A stretch of DNA of 38,118 nucleotides from Streptococcus suis (GTDB taxonomy: Bacteria > Bacillota > Bacilli > Lactobacillales > Streptococcaceae). Positions 7,433 through 18,020 of the stretch are shown one piece after another. How positions within the stretch are numbered: position 1 is the stretch's first letter; each line of letters opens with the position of its first letter. The notes under the pieces were generated by a model. The model ran no database searches, was not told the origin of the DNA, and worked only from the letters and a program-made list of their open reading frames with translations. The DNA lies in NCBI RefSeq assembly GCF_016775005.1, contig NZ_JAEUXI010000011.1, positions 1 to 38,118 on the forward strand, read 5' to 3'. Position numbers and translations under genes: made by a program.

Positions 7433-9844
7433 ATGTCTAAAAACAAGAAAAACAGCCCAAAAGAGCCTTTGAACTTTACAGGACGTGACTGGATAAGTGT
7501 TCTTTTGAGAAGTATGAAATTGATGATCAATTCTATCACTGTTATCCTTGGCTTAATCGGGGTATTTGGTGTGGGTGTCGGTTTAGGTTACATTGGCAGT
7601 CTTTTTGATTCTGTTGAAGTACCAGAATCGACGGAATTGGTTTCGGAAGTGACACAATTGACACGGATTTCGACGGTCACCTATCAAGATGGGACCCTGG
7701 TGTCGGAGGTCAATTCGGATTTGCTGCGTACTCCAGTTGAGAGTGCTCAAATTTCGGACTACCTCAAGCAAGCGGTCATTGCAACAGAGGACGAGACCTT
7801 TGAAAGCCATAATGGTGTGGTTCCTAAGGCGGTGATTCGAGCTGCCCTGGGTTCAGTAGGACTCGGTTCTTCAAGTGGTGGTTCGACCTTGACCCAGCAG
7901 TTAATCAAACAGCAGCTAGTAGGGGATGCACCGACCTTTTCTCGAAAGGCAAATGAAATTGTCTCAGCCCTTGCCTTGGAGCGGACTATGACCAAGGAAG
8001 AGATCTTAACAACCTATCTCAATGTCTCGCCCTTTGGCCGTAATAACCAAGGCAAGAACATCGCAGGGGTAGAAGAGGCAGCCCAAGGGATTTTTGGAAA
8101 ACCTGCTAGTGAGTTGACAGTTCCGCAAGCGGCCTTTATTGCCGGTTTACCACAGAGTCCGATTGTTTACTCGCCTTACTCATCAGATGGTAGCCTGAAA
8201 TCCGCTGAAAATATGAGCTACGGGCTTGCTCGCTACAAGGATGTTCTGTACAACATGTACCGTGCGGAATATCTGACTAAGGAAGAGTACGAAACCTATC
8301 AAGCCTATGACATTACACAGGATTTCCTTGCTCCGAACCCTGTCACGGGAGATACCAAAGACTTCTTGTATTACGCTGTTATGGATGAGGCCAAGGAGCG
8401 GATGTACGATTACTTGGTGACTCGGGACAAGGTGTCAGAGAGTGATTTGAAAAATGACGAAACGGTCGCAGCTTATAGAGAAATGGCTGCAGAAGAGTTG
8501 AGCTTAGGTGGTTACGTCATTAAAAGTACTGTCAATAAGACCATCTATGACGCTATGCAAGCAGCTACTGCTAATTATGGATATTTGCTTGATGATGGTG
8601 GTGCCCTAGTTGAAACTGGCTCAGTATTGTTGAACAATAAGACAGGTGCAGTTTTAGGTTTTGTTGGAGGTAGAGATTATTCTCAGAACCAAAACAACCA
8701 TGCCTTTAGTACATTACGTTCGCCGGCTTCGACGATAAAACCTATTCTTGCTTATGGAATTGCTATTGATCAAGGGTTGATGGGATCTGCCAGTGTGTTG
8801 TCAGATTATCCTGCAACCTTCTCAAGTGGCGAGCAAATTATGCATGTCAATAGTATTGGTACTGGGAAAATAGATTTACAGACGGCTCTTAATCGGTCTG
8901 TGAATATTCCGGCGTTTTGGACATATAAGTTATTGCAACAGTCCGGTGTTGATGTTCAGAGTTATATGGAAAAAATGAATTATCAGATTTCTAACTATGA
9001 TATTGAAAGTCTCCCTCTTGGTGGAGGTGTAGAGGTTTCTGTAGCGACGAATACAAATGCATATCAAACCTTAGCAAATGGTGGGGTTTACAACGAGCGC
9101 TATATCGTTGAAAGTATAACAGCTCCAGATGGCACAGTTATTTATCAACATATTGCTGAACCTGTACAGGTGTACTCTAAAGCTACTTCAAGCATTATGA
9201 TGCAATTGTTAAAAGGAGTTATTTCTTCTGGTGTAACAACAAACTATGCTACTTGGATGCAGTCAATAAATCCTCAAATTATGGCAAAGACAGATATCGT
9301 TGGTAAGACAGGTACTAGTAGTGGAGCAGCCGACGCTTGGCTGATGTTAGCAACACCACAGATTACATTGGGAACTTGGGCTGGTTATGACGATAATACT
9401 AGGATGGCTGACCTAGCTAGCTATAACAACAATCCACATTATGCTGCATATTTATCAAACGCTATTTATCAAGCGGCACCTGAATTATTTGAAGGTCGAT
9501 TCGAGTTGGATGACTCCGTGATCTCCTCTAGTGTGGTGGCTTCGACTGGTCAACGTCCAGGAAGTGTTCAGGTTAATGGCTTTACCTACAATGTTTCGGG
9601 AGCTATGACAACGAGTTACTGGGCTAAGAATGGGGCGCCTACAGCGAGCTATAAGTTTATGATTGGCGGAACAGATAGTGACTATGCAACAGCTTGGAAT
9701 TCTCTCTTTGGCTCGCAGACGAGAAAAAACAGTAGTTCTTCATCGAGTCGCTCTTCTTCATCAGGTGCCTCAAGAAATAGTTCTTCGTCAGAGACATCCA
9801 CATCTTCTGACACAGAAACTTCAACGGCGAATGATGGGGAATAA
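7433..9844 (+). CDS. pbp1b: Class A penicillin-binding protein 1B
   Basis: This 803-residue bifunctional peptidoglycan synthase polymerises lipid II and crosslinks stem peptides outside the membrane. One transmembrane segment lies at about 31-53. The GT51 glycosyltransferase domain has catalytic E119 in ATEDETFESHNG and GGSTLTQQL at 149-157. The transpeptidase motifs are S433-TIK436, S489-V-N491 and K625-TGT628. Residues from about 765 on are a Ser-rich low-complexity tail. Length and order fit streptococcal PBP1b, and its place between tyrS and rpoB matches other streptococci. The transpeptidase half (about 8615-9500) is visibly more AT-rich and less codon-biased than the first half, which could reflect recombination. 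Confidence 0.95.
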   Translation: MSKNKKNSPKEPLNFTGRDWISVLLRSMKLMINSITVILGLIGVFGVGVGLGYIGSLFDSVEVPESTELVSEVTQLTRISTVTYQDGTLVSEVNSDLLRTPVESAQISDYLKQAVIATEDETFESHNGVVPKAVIRAALGSVGLGSSSGGSTLTQQLIKQQLVGDAPTFSRKANEIVSALALERTMTKEEILTTYLNVSPFGRNNQGKNIAGVEEAAQGIFGKPASELTVPQAAFIAGLPQSPIVYSPYSSDGSLKSAENMSYGLARYKDVLYNMYRAEYLTKEEYETYQAYDITQDFLAPNPVTGDTKDFLYYAVMDEAKERMYDYLVTRDKVSESDLKNDETVAAYREMAAEELSLGGYVIKSTVNKTIYDAMQAATANYGYLLDDGGALVETGSVLLNNKTGAVLGFVGGRDYSQNQNNHAFSTLRSPASTIKPILAYGIAIDQGLMGSASVLSDYPATFSSGEQIMHVNSIGTGKIDLQTALNRSVNIPAFWTYKLLQQSGVDVQSYMEKMNYQISNYDIESLPLGGGVEVSVATNTNAYQTLANGGVYNERYIVESITAPDGTVIYQHIAEPVQVYSKATSSIMMQLLKGVISSGVTTNYATWMQSINPQIMAKTDIVGKTGTSSGAADAWLMLATPQITLGTWAGYDDNTRMADLASYNNNPHYAAYLSNAIYQAAPELFEGRFELDDSVISSSVVASTGQRPGSVQVNGFTYNVSGAMTTSYWAKNGAPTASYKFMIGGTDSDYATAWNSLFGSQTRKNSSSSSSRSSSSGASRNSSSSETSTSSDTETSTANDGE

Positions 9845-9846
9845 TC

Positions 9847-9875
9847 TTGCAAGTTTGCAGAAAATATGGTAAAAT
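9847..9875 (+). promoter_or_regulatory. rpoBC promoter
   Basis: TTGCAA (9847-9852), 17 bases, TAAAAT (9870-9875) preceded by TGG. It begins just after the pbp1b stop, with no terminator between, so pbp1b read-through into rpoB is also possible. Confidence 0.8.
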
Positions 9876-9898
9876 AGATTAAATTATTTGTCGTGTGT

Positions 9899-9977
9899 CT
9901 TGGTTGAAATATTGTCCAATCAAGGCTTACAGCAGTTAAATCATACTTGAACAAGGAAGATTTAACTGCTCTTTTTG
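9899..9977 (+). ncRNA. rpoB leader hairpins with attenuator-like element
   Basis: Two hairpins follow the promoter. The first pairs CTTGGTTG (9899-9906) with CAATCAAG (9917-9924). The second is a perfect 12-bp stem, AGCAGTTAAATC (9931-9942) with GATTTAACTGCT (9959-9970), followed by CTTTTTG, which is the form of an intrinsic terminator. It lies about 120 bases before rpoB, inside its leader. Lactobacillales rpoB leaders are known to carry the Lacto-rpoB RNA motif; this is a candidate member, not checked by covariance search. Confidence 0.72.
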
Positions 9978-10097
9978 TGTCTATTTGATGGATTTTTAGG
10001 AATTGTAATGTATTCTTAAAGATTCTAAAAATTCTAACAAAAGGCAAATGTGTTTGATTTTGCAGAAAAATCAATAGAAAAATAGAGGAGAATTAAC

Positions 10098-13000
10098 TTG
10101 GCAGGACATGACGTTCAATACGGGAAACATCGTACCCGTCGTAGTTTTTCAAGAATCAAGGAAGTTCTTGATTTACCAAATTTGATTGAAATCCAAACGG
10201 ATTCTTTCCAGGATTTTCTTGACCATGGCTTGAAGGAAGTCTTTGAAGATGTGCTTCCGGTTTCTAACTTTACAGAAACCATGGAATTGGAATTTGTTGG
10301 TTATGAATTAAAGGAACCAAAATATACCTTGGAAGAGGCGCGTGCACACGATGCCAACTATTCTGCACCAATTTTCGTTACCTTCCGTTTGATCAACAAG
10401 GAAACTGGTGAAATTAAAACCCAAGAGGTCTTCTTCGGTGAATTCCCAATCATGACTGAAATGGGTACCTTCATCATCAACGGTGCAGAGCGGATTATCG
10501 TTTCTCAGTTGGTACGTTCACCAGGTGTTTATTTCAACGATAAGGTGGATAAAAACGGTAAGGTTGGTTACGGCTCAACTGTTATCCCTAACCGTGGTGC
10601 CTGGTTGGAATTGGAAACAGACTCTAAGGATATTGCCTATACCCGTATCGACCGTACGCGTAAGATTCCGTTCACAACTCTTGTACGTGCTCTTGGTTTC
10701 TCAGGTGACGATGAAATCTTCGATATCTTTGGTGATAGCGAATTGGTTCGCAATACTGTCGAGAAAGACATCCACAAGAACCCTGCTGATTCTCGTACAG
10801 ATGAAGCGCTTAAGGAAATCTATGAGCGCCTTCGTCCAGGTGAACCAAAGACAGCTGAAAGCTCTCGTAGCCTTCTGACAGCTCGTTTCTTTGACCCACG
10901 TCGTTACGATTTAGCACCTGTTGGTCGTTACAAGATTAATAAAAAGCTCAACCTTCGTACACGCTTGTTTAATCAAACACTTGCGGAGCACGTGATTAAT
11001 GGAGAAACAGGTGAGATTGTCTTGGAAGCAGGTACAGTCTTGAGCCGTGATGTTTTGGACCGTATTGAAGACCAGTTTGACGAGCTCAACTTGGTGGAAT
11101 ATATTCCAAATGATTCCGCTGTTTTAACTGAGCCAGTTCTTTTGCAGAAATTCAAGATTGTTGCACCAAAAGATCCAGATCGTGTAGTCACTGTGATTGG
11201 TAATGCTAATCCGGCGGAAAACGTACGTACAGTAACACCTGCGGACATCTTGGCAGAGATGAGCTACTTCCTCAATTTGGCTGAAGGTCTTGGTCGTGTA
11301 GATGATATTGACCACTTGGGTAACCGTCGAATTCGTGCCGTTGGTGAATTGCTTGCCAACCAAGTACGTATCGGTTTGACTCGTATGGAACGTAACTTGC
11401 GTGAGCGTATGTCTGTTCAAGACAATGAAGTATTGACGCCACAACAAATCATCAATATCCGTCCTGTTACAGCCGCGATCAAAGAATTCTTTGGTTCATC
11501 TCAGTTGTCACAGTTCATGGACCAACACAACCCGCTTTCTGAGTTGTCTCACAAACGCCGTTTGTCAGCCTTGGGACCTGGTGGTTTGACTCGTGACCGT
11601 GCTGGTTATGAGGTTCGAGACGTTCACTACACCCACTATGGTCGTATGTGTCCGATTGAAACACCTGAGGGACCAAACATCGGTTTGATCAACAACTTGT
11701 CTTCTTACGGACACCTTAACAAGTATGGTTTCATCCAAACACCATACCGCAAGATCGACCGTGCAACTGGTACAGTAACGAACGAAATCGTTTGGTTGAC
11801 AGCGGATGAAGAAGATGCCTACATCGTAGCACAATCAACTTCACCACTTGATGAAAACAACCGTTTCGTTGATAAAATCGTTATGGGACGTCACCAAGGT
11901 AATAACCAAGAGTTCCCAGCAGATTCAGCAGACTTCATGGATGTTTCACCTAAACAGGTAGTTGCCGTTGCGACAGCATGTATTCCTTTCTTGGAAAACG
12001 ATGACTCCAACCGTGCCCTCATGGGTGCCAACATGCAACGTCAGGCTGTTCCATTGATTGATCCAAAAGCACCTTACGTTGGTACAGGTATGGAATACCA
12101 GGCTGCCCATGACTCAGGTGCGGCAGTTATTGCCCAACATGATGGTAAGGTTGTTTACGCAGATGCGGACAAGGTAGAGGTACGTCGTGAAGATGGTTCC
12201 TTGGATGTTTATAGCATTCAAAAATTCCGTCGTTCAAACTCAGGTACTGCCTACAACCAACGTACCCTTGTGAAATTGGGTGATGTCGTTGAAAAAGGTG
12301 ACTTCATCGCAGATGGTCCTTCTATGGAACGTGGGGAAATGGCTCTTGGTCAAAACCCTATCGTTGCCTACATGACTTGGGAAGGTTATAACTTTGAGGA
12401 CGCGGTTATCATGTCTGAACGCCTTGTGAAAGACGATGTCTATACATCTGTTCACTTGGAAGAATATGAATCAGAAACACGCGATACCAAGTTAGGCCCT
12501 GAAGAAATTACTCGTGAAATTCCAAACGTTGGTGAAGATGCTCTTCGCAACTTGGATGAAATGGGTATTATCCGTATCGGTGCTGAAGTTAAAGAAGGCG
12601 ACATTCTTGTTGGTAAAGTTACACCAAAAGGTGAAAAAGATCTTTCTGCTGAAGAGCGCCTCTTGCACGCTATCTTCGGTGACAAATCACGTGAAGTACG
12701 TGATACTTCTCTTCGTGTACCTCACGGTGCAGATGGTGTCGTTCGTGATGTGAAAATCTTTACCCGTGCCAACGGTGATGAATTGCAATCAGGTGTTAAC
12801 ATGTTGGTTCGTGTTTACATCGCTCAAAAACGTAAGATTAAGGTCGGAGATAAGATGGCCGGTCGTCACGGTAACAAGGGTGTCGTTTCACGTATTGTAC
12901 CTGTTGAGGATATGCCATATCTTCCAGACGGAACACCAGTTGACATCATGTTGAACCCACTCGGGGTGCCATCACGTATGAACATCGGTCAGGTTATGGA

Positions 13001-13670
13001 ACTTCACTTGGGTATGGCGGCTCGCAACTTGGGCATTCATATCGCAACACCAGTTTTCGATGGTGCAAGTTCAGAAGACCTCTGGTCAACTGTTAAAGAA
13101 GCAGGTATGGACTCAGATGCTAAGACCATTCTTTACGACGGTCGTACAGGTGAGCCGTTTGACAACCGTGTATCTGTTGGTGTCATGTACATGATCAAGC
13201 TTCACCACATGGTTGATGATAAACTTCATGCCCGCTCAGTCGGACCATACTCACTCGTTACCCAACAGCCACTCGGAGGTAAGGCTCAGTTTGGTGGACA
13301 GCGTTTCGGTGAGATGGAGGTTTGGGCCCTTGAAGCCTATGGTGCTTCAAACGTCCTCCAAGAAATCTTGACTTACAAGTCAGATGATGTGACAGGCCGT
13401 CTTAAAGCCTATGAAGCCATCACAAAAGGTAAACCAATTCCAAAACCAGGTGTTCCAGAATCATTCCGCGTTCTTGTCAAAGAATTGCAATCACTTGGTT
13501 TGGATATGCGTGTCCTTGATGAAGATGATAATGAAGTAGAATTGCGTGACCTAGATGAAGGTGAAGATGATGATATCATCCACGTAGATGATCTTGAAAA
13601 AGCACGTGCAAAAGCAGCAGCTGACGCAGCGGCAGCCTTTGCAGCAGAAGAGGCAGCAGGAAAAGAATAA
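10098..13670 (+). CDS. rpoB: RNA polymerase beta subunit
   Basis: This 1190-residue protein forms one side of the RNA polymerase active-site cleft and is the target of rifampicin. I set the start at TTG 10098: GAGGAG (10085-10090) is 7 bases upstream and the encoded N-terminus ([19 protein letters not shown]) is the conserved streptococcal one. The rifampicin cluster around residues 464-500 ([27 protein letters not shown]) shows no known resistance substitution, so a susceptible allele is expected. The conserved [12 protein letters not shown] and the C-terminal [24 protein letters not shown] region are intact. The tail is acidic, then Ala/Glu-rich. It is transcribed with rpoC. Confidence 0.98.
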   Translation: MAGHDVQYGKHRTRRSFSRIKEVLDLPNLIEIQTDSFQDFLDHGLKEVFEDVLPVSNFTETMELEFVGYELKEPKYTLEEARAHDANYSAPIFVTFRLINKETGEIKTQEVFFGEFPIMTEMGTFIINGAERIIVSQLVRSPGVYFNDKVDKNGKVGYGSTVIPNRGAWLELETDSKDIAYTRIDRTRKIPFTTLVRALGFSGDDEIFDIFGDSELVRNTVEKDIHKNPADSRTDEALKEIYERLRPGEPKTAESSRSLLTARFFDPRRYDLAPVGRYKINKKLNLRTRLFNQTLAEHVINGETGEIVLEAGTVLSRDVLDRIEDQFDELNLVEYIPNDSAVLTEPVLLQKFKIVAPKDPDRVVTVIGNANPAENVRTVTPADILAEMSYFLNLAEGLGRVDDIDHLGNRRIRAVGELLANQVRIGLTRMERNLRERMSVQDNEVLTPQQIINIRPVTAAIKEFFGSSQLSQFMDQHNPLSELSHKRRLSALGPGGLTRDRAGYEVRDVHYTHYGRMCPIETPEGPNIGLINNLSSYGHLNKYGFIQTPYRKIDRATGTVTNEIVWLTADEEDAYIVAQSTSPLDENNRFVDKIVMGRHQGNNQEFPADSADFMDVSPKQVVAVATACIPFLENDDSNRALMGANMQRQAVPLIDPKAPYVGTGMEYQAAHDSGAAVIAQHDGKVVYADADKVEVRREDGSLDVYSIQKFRRSNSGTAYNQRTLVKLGDVVEKGDFIADGPSMERGEMALGQNPIVAYMTWEGYNFEDAVIMSERLVKDDVYTSVHLEEYESETRDTKLGPEEITREIPNVGEDALRNLDEMGIIRIGAEVKEGDILVGKVTPKGEKDLSAEERLLHAIFGDKSREVRDTSLRVPHGADGVVRDVKIFTRANGDELQSGVNMLVRVYIAQKRKIKVGDKMAGRHGNKGVVSRIVPVEDMPYLPDGTPVDIMLNPLGVPSRMNIGQVMELHLGMAARNLGIHIATPVFDGASSEDLWSTVKEAGMDSDAKTILYDGRTGEPFDNRVSVGVMYMIKLHHMVDDKLHARSVGPYSLVTQQPLGGKAQFGGQRFGEMEVWALEAYGASNVLQEILTYKSDDVTGRLKAYEAITKGKPIPKPGVPESFRVLVKELQSLGLDMRVLDEDDNEVELRDLDEGEDDDIIHVDDLEKARAKAAADAAAAFAAEEAAGKE

Positions 13671-13850
13671 TCAAAATGAAGGAAACGGTTGGTCCTATTC
13701 CCCTTTTAAGAGGAAAGAAGGACCAACTGAGGACTTCGGTTTGATGACTGGGAGGAGAACAGAGTTCTGCTTCCAGCGACCTGATGTCAATGATTCAAGA
13801 ATTCGAGGTGTGACTCATCCACCTCTCACAAGAAAAGAAAGGGATTATTA
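13671..13850 (+). other. rpoB-rpoC spacer with two hairpins and no terminator
   Basis: GTTGGTCCT (13688-13696) pairs with AGGACCAAC (13719-13727), with an inner TTCC/GGAA. GAGGTG (13805-13810) pairs with CACCTC (13820-13825). Neither has a T-run, so they do not look like terminators; they may mark an RNA processing site or tune the rpoB:rpoC ratio. I see no convincing gene or promoter. Confidence 0.6.
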
Positions 13851-16800
13851 GTGGTTGACGTAAATCGATTTAAAAGTATGCAAATCACGTTAGCTTCACC
13901 AAGCAAAGTCCGTTCATGGTCTTATGGTGAGGTTAAAAAACCTGAAACAATCAACTACCGTACACTCAAGCCAGAGCGCGATGGACTCTTTGACGAAGTC
14001 ATCTTTGGTCCAACTAAAGACTGGGAGTGTTCGTGTGGAAAATACAAGCGAATCCGTTACAAAGGTATCGTTTGTGACCGCTGTGGTGTTGAAGTGACTC
14101 GTGCCAAAGTTCGTCGTGAACGTATGGGACACATTGAGTTGAAAGCACCGATTTCACATATCTGGTATTTTAAAGGAATTCCAAGTCGTATGGGCTTGAC
14201 CTTGGATATGAGCCCACGTGCCTTGGAAGAAGTTATCTACTTCGCGGCTTACGTGGTGATCGATCCGAAAGATACACCGCTTGAGCACAAATCTATCATG
14301 ACAGAGCGCGAATACCGTGAGCGTTTGCGTGAATACGGTCATGGTTCCTTCGTTGCCAAAATGGGTGCTGAGGCCATCCAAGACCTCTTGAAACAGGTTG
14401 ATCTTCCAAAAGAAATTGCAGCCTTGAAAGAAGAATTGAAAACAGCTTCTGGTCAAAAACGCATTAAAGCAGTTCGCCGCTTGGATGTATTGGATGCCTT
14501 CTACAAATCTGGTAACAAGCCTGAGTGGATGATTCTCAATATCCTTCCAGTTATTCCACCAGATTTGCGTCCGATGGTTCAGTTGGATGGTGGCCGTTTT
14601 GCCGCATCTGACTTGAACGAACTCTACCGCCGTGTTATCAACCGTAACAACCGTTTGGCTCGTCTCTTGGAACTTAATGCTCCAGGTATCATCGTACAAA
14701 ACGAAAAACGGATGCTTCAAGAAGCTGTGGATGCTTTGATTGACAACGGTCGCCGTGGTCGTCCAATCACAGGACCAGGTAGCCGTCCACTTAAATCACT
14801 CAGCCACATGCTTAAAGGTAAGCAAGGTCGTTTCCGTCAAAACTTGCTTGGTAAGCGTGTTGACTTCTCAGGACGTTCCGTTATCGCCGTTGGTCCAACG
14901 CTTAAAATGTACCAATGTGGTGTGCCACGTGAAATGGCAATCGAGCTCTTCAAACCGTTTGTCATGCGCGAAATCGTTGCCCGTGATATTGCTGGTAACG
15001 TCAAAGCTGCGAAACGTTTGATTGAACGTGGAGATGATCGTATCTGGGATATCTTGGAAGAAGTGATCAAAGAACACCCAGTTCTTTTGAACCGGGCACC
15101 TACCCTTCACCGTTTGGGTATCCAGGCCTTTGAGCCAGTTCTGATCGACGGTAAAGCCCTTCGTTTGCACCCGCTTGTCTGTGAAGCCTACAATGCCGAC
15201 TTCGACGGTGACCAGATGGCGATTCACGTTCCATTGTCAGAAGAAGCACAGGCAGAAGCACGTATCCTTATGCTTGCGGCAGAACACATCCTTAACCCTA
15301 AAGATGGTAAACCAGTCGTAACACCATCTCAGGATATGGTTTTGGGGAACTACTACTTGACCATGGAAGATGCTGGTCGTGAAGGTGAAGGTATGGTCTT
15401 CAAGGATGCGGATGAAGCTGTTATGGCTTACCGCAACGGCTATGTTCACTTGCATACCCGTGTTGGTATCGCAACAGACAGTTTGGACAAACCTTGGAAA
15501 GACAATCAAAAACACAAGATTATGATGACAACTGTCGGAAAAATCTTGTTCAACGCGATTATGCCAGAAGGCCTTCCATACTTGCAAGAGCCAAACAATG
15601 CCAACTTGACAGAGGGAACTCCTGATAAATACTTCTTGGAACCAGGTTCAGATATCAAGGCTGCTATCGCAGAATTACCAATCAACCCACCATTCAAGAA
15701 GAAAAATCTTGGAAACATCATCGCTGAAATCTTCAAGCGTTTCCGTACAACTGAAACCTCAGCCCTGCTTGACCGTTTGAAAGACTTGGGTTACTATCAC
15801 TCAACACTCGCTGGTTTGACAGTGGGTATTGCCGATATCCCGGTCATCGACAACAAGGCTGAAATCATTGAAGAATCTCACGAACGTGTAGAACAAATCA
15901 AGAAACAATTCCGCCGTGGTATGATTACTGACGATGAGCGTTATGCAGCTGTTACAGATGAATGGCGTTCAGCTAAGGAAAAATTGGAAAAACGTCTGGT
16001 TGAAAAACAAGATCCGAAGAACCCAATCGTTATGATGATGGACTCTGGTGCCCGTGGTAACATTTCCAACTTCTCCCAGTTGGCCGGTATGCGTGGTCTG
16101 ATGTCAGCTCCGAACGGACGTATCATGGAATTGCCTATCTTGTCTAACTTCCGTGAAGGTCTTTCTGTATTGGAAATGTTCTTCTCAACTCACGGTGCCC
16201 GTAAGGGTATGACGGATACGGCCTTGAAGACAGCCGACTCAGGTTACTTGACTCGTCGTTTGGTTGACGTTGCCCAAGATGTTATTATCCGTGAAGACGA
16301 CTGTGGAACAGACCGTGGTCTCGATATTCGCTCTATCACAGATGGTAAGGAAATGATCGAGCAGTTGGAAGAACGTCTGCAAGGTCGATACACCAAGAAA
16401 ACTGTTAAACACCCTGAAACTGGTGCCGTTATTATCGGTCCAAACCAATTGATTACAGAAGATATTGCTCGTGATATTGTCAATGCTGGTGTTGAGCAAG
16501 TAACCATCCGTAGCGTATTTACATGTAACACTCGTCACGGAGTCTGCCGTCATTGTTACGGTATCAACTTGGCGACAGGTGATGCGGTTGAAGTGGGTGA
16601 AGCAGTTGGTACAATCGCTGCCCAATCTATCGGTGAGCCTGGTACACAGCTTACAATGCGTACCTTCCACACGGGTGGTGTAGCCTCAAATAGCGATATC
16701 ACGCAGGGTCTTCCTCGTGTCCAAGAGATCTTTGAAGCCCGCAATCCGAAAGGGGAAGCGGTTATCACTGAGGTCAAAGGTGAAGTTACAGCAATCGAAG

Positions 16801-17486
16801 AAGATGCTTCTACTCGTACCAAGAAAGTCTTTGTTAAAGGTAAAACTGGTGAAGGCGAATATGTGGTTCCATTTACAGCTCGTATGAAGGTTGAAGTTGG
16901 TGACCAAGTTGCGCGTGGAGCAGCTCTTACCGAAGGTTCTATCCAACCAAAACGCTTGCTTGAAGTCCGTGATGTCTTGGCGGTTGAAACTTACCTTCTT
17001 TCTGAAGTTCAAAAAGTTTACCGTAGCCAGGGTGTAGAAATCGGCGACAAGCACATCGAGGTAATGGTTCGTCAAATGCTTCGTAAAGTTCGTGTCATGG
17101 ATCCAGGAGATACAGATCTTCTCATGGGTACCCTCATGGATATTACCGACTTTACAGATGCCAATGCGGAAGTGGTTATTGCAGGTGGTATTCCAGCAAC
17201 AGCTCGTCCAGTTCTTATGGGTATCACAAAAGCGTCCCTTGAAACAAACTCATTCTTGTCTGCCGCATCCTTCCAGGAAACAACACGTGTTCTTACAGAT
17301 GCAGCTATTCGTGGTAAACGTGATAACCTTCTCGGTCTTAAAGAGAACGTTATTATCGGTAAGATTATCCCAGCAGGTACAGGTATGGCCCGCTACCGTA
17401 ATCTTGAACCACAAGCCATCAATGAAGTTGAGATCATTGAAGACACAGTAGCACAAGAACTTGCCGAAGAAATGGTAACAGAATAA
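13851..17486 (+). CDS. rpoC: RNA polymerase beta' subunit
   Basis: A 1211-residue subunit that carries the catalytic Mg-binding loop NADFDGDQM (about 447-455). The N-terminal zinc ribbon uses C60, C62, C75 and C78. The second zinc site comes from DDCG plus [11 protein letters not shown] near residue 890. The trigger-loop and bridge-helix region ([30 protein letters not shown]) is intact. I chose GTG 13851, preceded by AAAGGGA, because [18 protein letters not shown] is the conserved streptococcal start. Length is normal. It is the second gene of the rpoBC operon and ends in a strong terminator. Confidence 0.98.
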   Translation: MVDVNRFKSMQITLASPSKVRSWSYGEVKKPETINYRTLKPERDGLFDEVIFGPTKDWECSCGKYKRIRYKGIVCDRCGVEVTRAKVRRERMGHIELKAPISHIWYFKGIPSRMGLTLDMSPRALEEVIYFAAYVVIDPKDTPLEHKSIMTEREYRERLREYGHGSFVAKMGAEAIQDLLKQVDLPKEIAALKEELKTASGQKRIKAVRRLDVLDAFYKSGNKPEWMILNILPVIPPDLRPMVQLDGGRFAASDLNELYRRVINRNNRLARLLELNAPGIIVQNEKRMLQEAVDALIDNGRRGRPITGPGSRPLKSLSHMLKGKQGRFRQNLLGKRVDFSGRSVIAVGPTLKMYQCGVPREMAIELFKPFVMREIVARDIAGNVKAAKRLIERGDDRIWDILEEVIKEHPVLLNRAPTLHRLGIQAFEPVLIDGKALRLHPLVCEAYNADFDGDQMAIHVPLSEEAQAEARILMLAAEHILNPKDGKPVVTPSQDMVLGNYYLTMEDAGREGEGMVFKDADEAVMAYRNGYVHLHTRVGIATDSLDKPWKDNQKHKIMMTTVGKILFNAIMPEGLPYLQEPNNANLTEGTPDKYFLEPGSDIKAAIAELPINPPFKKKNLGNIIAEIFKRFRTTETSALLDRLKDLGYYHSTLAGLTVGIADIPVIDNKAEIIEESHERVEQIKKQFRRGMITDDERYAAVTDEWRSAKEKLEKRLVEKQDPKNPIVMMMDSGARGNISNFSQLAGMRGLMSAPNGRIMELPILSNFREGLSVLEMFFSTHGARKGMTDTALKTADSGYLTRRLVDVAQDVIIREDDCGTDRGLDIRSITDGKEMIEQLEERLQGRYTKKTVKHPETGAVIIGPNQLITEDIARDIVNAGVEQVTIRSVFTCNTRHGVCRHCYGINLATGDAVEVGEAVGTIAAQSIGEPGTQLTMRTFHTGGVASNSDITQGLPRVQEIFEARNPKGEAVITEVKGEVTAIEEDASTRTKKVFVKGKTGEGEYVVPFTARMKVEVGDQVARGAALTEGSIQPKRLLEVRDVLAVETYLLSEVQKVYRSQGVEIGDKHIEVMVRQMLRKVRVMDPGDTDLLMGTLMDITDFTDANAEVVIAGGIPATARPVLMGITKASLETNSFLSAASFQETTRVLTDAAIRGKRDNLLGLKENVIIGKIIPAGTGMARYRNLEPQAINEVEIIEDTVAQELAEEMVTE

Positions 17487-17490
17487 TCAA

Positions 17491-17523
17491 CAAAACACAG
17501 CTCGATTTGGGCTGTGTTTTCCT
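17491..17523 (+). terminator. Terminator of rpoBC
   Basis: AAAACACAGC (17492-17501) pairs with GCTGTGTTTT (17511-17520), a 10-bp stem ending in a T-run, 5 bases after the rpoC stop. Confidence 0.92.
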
Positions 17524-17606
17524 ATTGTTTCAGGGTTGTCGGCCAAAGACCATACTTTGTAAAATAATTTACAAGCCAAATCTTTCCATCTCTTCTTTTT
17601 TTTCGT

Positions 17607-17612
17607 TATAAT
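17607..17612 (+). promoter_or_regulatory. -10 element for the DUF1033 gene
   Basis: A consensus TATAAT stands 24 bases before the start codon, with AAAGGAAG between. No strong -35 is visible; TTTCCA (17583-17588) is the nearest candidate. Confidence 0.6.
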
Positions 17613-17636
17613 AAATCCATTAAAGGAAGTAAGAGT

Positions 17637-17996
17637 ATGTATCAAGTAATTAAAATGTATGGGGACTTTGAGCCCTGGTGGTTTGTAGATGGCTGGGAAA
17701 AAGATATTGTCAGCCAAGAAACATTTGACGATTTTCAAGAAGCCGAGAACTATTTTCAGAAAGAATGCAACCATTTTTCTATTAAATACGAAAAAGTGAA
17801 GCAAAAAGAAGATCATTTGGTGGCATTTTGGGATGAAGATGATAGATATTGGTGCGAAGAATGTGATGAAGAATTGCAACGCTATCACTCCTTGCTTTTG
17901 CTTGAAGTAGAAGAGCCGCATATGAAAAAAGAGTTGAGGTACTCGGGAGAAAGCTGTCAACGAATCTGCCGCATGAAACAAGATAAACCAGCATAA
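17637..17996 (+). CDS. DUF1033 family protein
   Basis: A 119-residue soluble acidic protein resembling the DUF1033 family, which often lies beside the competence pilus genes in streptococci. It is rich in aromatic and acidic residues (YGDFEPWWFVDGWE at 8-21, FWDEDDRYWCEECDEE at about 64-79) and has a CEEC pair that might bind metal. It has no signal peptide or membrane segment. Its function is unknown. It has its own -10 box and ends at a terminator shared with the convergent LD-carboxypeptidase gene, so it is probably monocistronic. Confidence 0.85.
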   Translation: MYQVIKMYGDFEPWWFVDGWEKDIVSQETFDDFQEAENYFQKECNHFSIKYEKVKQKEDHLVAFWDEDDRYWCEECDEELQRYHSLLLLEVEEPHMKKELRYSGESCQRICRMKQDKPA

Positions 17997-18020
17997 AAGC
18001 TCGGATTAGTCCGAGCTTTT
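17995..18020. terminator. Bidirectional terminator between DUF1033 and the LD-carboxypeptidase
   Basis: AAAAGCTCGG (17995-18004), loop ATTAGT, CCGAGCTTTT (18011-18020), with A and T runs on either side. It overlaps the last codons of the minus-strand gene. Confidence 0.93.

Noticed and set aside
10483..17456. Many open frames of 60-190 codons antisense or out of frame inside rpoB and rpoC
   Set aside because: They are by-products of strongly codon-biased genes; none has a start region, recognisable domain or independent promoter.
17487..17981. Minus-strand open frame of 164 codons opposite the DUF1033 gene and the rpoC terminator
   Set aside because: It includes a terminator and lies opposite a gene with its own promoter and family match. 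The peptide has no recognisable domain.
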